Part shown: positions 4,386 to 5,819 of the stretch, piece by piece
How positions within the stretch are numbered: position 1 is the first letter of the stretch
How the letters are laid out: each line of letters starts with the position of its first letter
NCBI GenBank assembly: GCA_026785985.1
Contig: JAJAYX010000623.1
Coordinates: forward strand, 1-5,819
Origin: Rudanella sp.
GTDB taxonomy: Bacteria; Bacteroidota; Bacteroidia; Cytophagales; Spirosomataceae
Direction of reading: 5' to 3'
DNA length: 5,819 nucleotides
Notes under the pieces: generated by a model
Seen by the model: only the letters and a program-made list of their open reading frames with translations
Database searches by the model: none
What the model was told of the DNA's origin: nothing
Program-made: the position numbers and the translations under genes

Positions 4386-5819
4386 TCATTTCAGCTTATA
4401 AACCCGGCAGTTCCCCTCCTCGTAGGCAAGGTATCCGGCGGGCATTCCGTTGATCGTTTCGGGCGGGGCGGCTGTCATACCGGCCACAAACGCATAGGTC
4501 GGGTTTTCGGCCTGCGTCCAGGCAACGTAATCGGCCCGGCCCGGCTCCAGAATCCACCTAATTTCCTTTCCCGCAATCTCGTTCCAAATGCTTTCGGCAA
4601 AAAGCCGAATCCGGCTGATAGCCTCGAACTGCTCGGCGTTTTCGCCCCACTGATAGGGGCCGTGGGTTACCTTGTCGGCCTCACCGTCGTCGTTGATCTG
4701 AAACACATACAATTTTGTGTATTCTTCGTTGCTTCCACGCTCGTGATGCAGGTTGCGCACCTCAAAACCGAGGGCTACGTAGCTGGGCATGTCGGTCAGG
4801 AAGAGGGCCACGAAATACCGAAAAACATTGCCTGTTTGATAGAAATCATCGAACCGGGGGTCGTCTTTGTCGGCGGTCATCACCGTGAAATTCGGGGCAA
4901 AAGAACGGCTCCGAAGCCACTCATCATAATCGCTGAACCGCTTGATAAACAGGGGTGTACCCACCACACTCGACTGCAAATCGCCCAGAGTCGAATCGGC
5001 ATCAATGGCTTCGAGGTGGTCTGGTTCGTTGCCATAGGCCATCGTGTTGGGTGGAGCCAGAAACGTCTCGGCAAAAAAAGCAAAGTGCGGCACTCCATTT
5101 CGCTGCACATAATGCTTCACCACCCGCAGCGGGTCATAAAATTCGCCGGGATCGTTGGGAACGCCCGTTGGCCGAAGTTGCACATGAGCCATATCACCCC
5201 GCATGAAATCGAAATTATAGGCCCGCTGGCAGGCTAAATACCGTTCACAGAGATATGTCCAGGCAGGGAGATTAGGCCGGTCAAAATCAAGCTCCCAGTT
5301 CTGATTGTCGTCTTTTGGGTGATAAAATTTATAGCGGGCCAGCGGGCCAAACACCCGCGACATGGGTTCAGGTCGATTGAACCCATATTGATACCAGATT
5401 TGGCCATACTCGTCGGTCACGAACTCGTCGGGAATAATGTGCAGCCCCCGGTAAGGCGGGGCCATTGTCATGGGCAGTGTTTCGAAGCCCTGCGCCGTGA
5501 GGTGACTGATGAGTTTGAGCCGCCGGATGAGCCGCCCCGTATAGTCGCCGGAAGGGCCAAACAAGATCGAGTGCCGCTGCTCGTCGGAGAGGAGCGGGAT
5601 ATTCTGAGCAAAGAAAATTTCTTTGGTGAACGAGAGCGGGATGCCATCGGCGGCTCCTTTTTGTTTCAGAAACTGCCAGATCACTTCCTCCACATGCCGA
5701 TACACATTCTCGGAATGATCGACCAACCGGAAGCCATCGCGGTGAACCCACTCAAAATGATCGGGGTGAACCAGCACCATTTCGGAGAAGCGATCTGTGT
5801 GCGGAATCACGTCCATTCC
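4386..5819 (-). CDS. GH13-like (alpha-amylase clan) TIM-barrel protein, 5' end missing
   Basis: 477 codons are open from the right edge to the TGA at 4386-4388. Numbering is from the Met at 5814-5816, which is internal: the frame is open before it, and this point already aligns with barrel strand 3. The order of motifs fits GH13. MDVIPHTDR (1-9) resembles region I (DVxxNH). FDFMRGDMAHV (202-212) resembles region II, with Arg206 and a candidate nucleophile Asp208. FAFFAETF (245-252) resembles region III, with candidate acid/base Glu250. TADKDDPR (314-321) resembles region IV, with Asp318 and Arg321 but Lys317 where His is usual. YFVALFLTDMPSYVALGFE (334-352) fits the strand 8 'LLTLPGxPLLYYGxE' stretch. 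After about residue 420 comes a small beta-rich C-terminal domain. GH13 enzymes hydrolyse or transfer alpha-glucosidic bonds. The subfamily and substrate are not recognised, and the altered motifs leave activity open. A signal peptide, if any, is off-window. Confidence 0.72.
   Translation of the reverse strand, partial: GMDVIPHTDRFSEMVLVHPDHFEWVHRDGFRLVDHSENVYRHVEEVIWQFLKQKGAADGIPLSFTKEIFFAQNIPLLSDEQRHSILFGPSGDYTGRLIRRLKLISHLTAQGFETLPMTMAPPYRGLHIIPDEFVTDEYGQIWYQYGFNRPEPMSRVFGPLARYKFYHPKDDNQNWELDFDRPNLPAWTYLCERYLACQRAYNFDFMRGDMAHVQLRPTGVPNDPGEFYDPLRVVKHYVQRNGVPHFAFFAETFLAPPNTMAYGNEPDHLEAIDADSTLGDLQSSVVGTPLFIKRFSDYDEWLRSRSFAPNFTVMTADKDDPRFDDFYQTGNVFRYFVALFLTDMPSYVALGFEVRNLHHERGSNEEYTKLYVFQINDDGEADKVTHGPYQWGENAEQFEAISRIRLFAESIWNEIAGKEIRWILEPGRADYVAWTQAENPTYAFVAGMTAAPPETINGMPAGYLAYEEGNCRVYKLK

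Noticed and set aside
4324..4389. 21-codon frame starting at the ATGA overlap after the GH13-like gene
   Set aside because: Its translation (MSQFLRTLSVTKPERQ...) resembles nothing known, and it overlaps the Uma2-like frame, which has clear family similarity.
4702..4725. Short inverted repeat ACACA...TGTGT
   Set aside because: The stem is only 5 bp and lies inside the GH13-like coding region, with no gene start nearby.
4356..5237. 293-codon open frame on the plus strand
   Set aside because: It is antisense to the GH13-like gene, has no recognisable motifs, and is explained by the codon bias of the real gene.

Overview
The window looks like chromosomal DNA of a member of the Bacteroidota, most likely the Cytophagales (a Spirosoma-like organism). 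Two upstream regions carry the phylum's TAnnTTTG -7 promoter element. There are no strong Shine-Dalgarno sites. The gene content (a T9SS-style secreted protein, an OmpA-domain protein, an alpha-E protein, and small DUF2283 and Uma2-type accessory genes) also fits. The genus is an inference from style, not from a marker gene.

Every supported gene lies on the minus strand, so the order of transcription runs from right to left. At the right edge is the 3' part of a large gene for a GH13 (alpha-amylase clan) TIM-barrel protein; its 5' end is outside the window. An AT-rich islet of about 760 bp follows (roughly 3624-4385). It holds a 5'-truncated Uma2-type nuclease remnant, a small conserved gene interrupted by an in-frame TAG, and an intact DUF2283 gene. 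A radical SAM/SPASM protein starts 10 bp after the DUF2283 gene, and an alpha-E domain protein starts 34 bp after that. I see no promoter between these genes, so they are probably one transcript.

The alpha-E gene is followed by a clear Bacteroidota promoter (1526-1555) driving a secreted OmpA-domain protein. Next comes a second, weaker promoter-like element (417-424) in front of the first 132 codons of a large secreted protein that runs off the left edge.

How the genes work together can only be partly inferred. The radical SAM/SPASM plus alpha-E pair suggests peptide or small-molecule modification, because alpha-E proteins usually sit with ATP-grasp amidoligases and transglutaminases; none of those is visible here. 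The two leftmost genes are envelope or exported proteins with their own promoters. The islet in the middle looks like decaying accessory genes inserted between longer, more GC-rich genes. No RNA gene, CRISPR array, insertion sequence or origin was seen, and no stretch longer than 300 bases lacks a gene.
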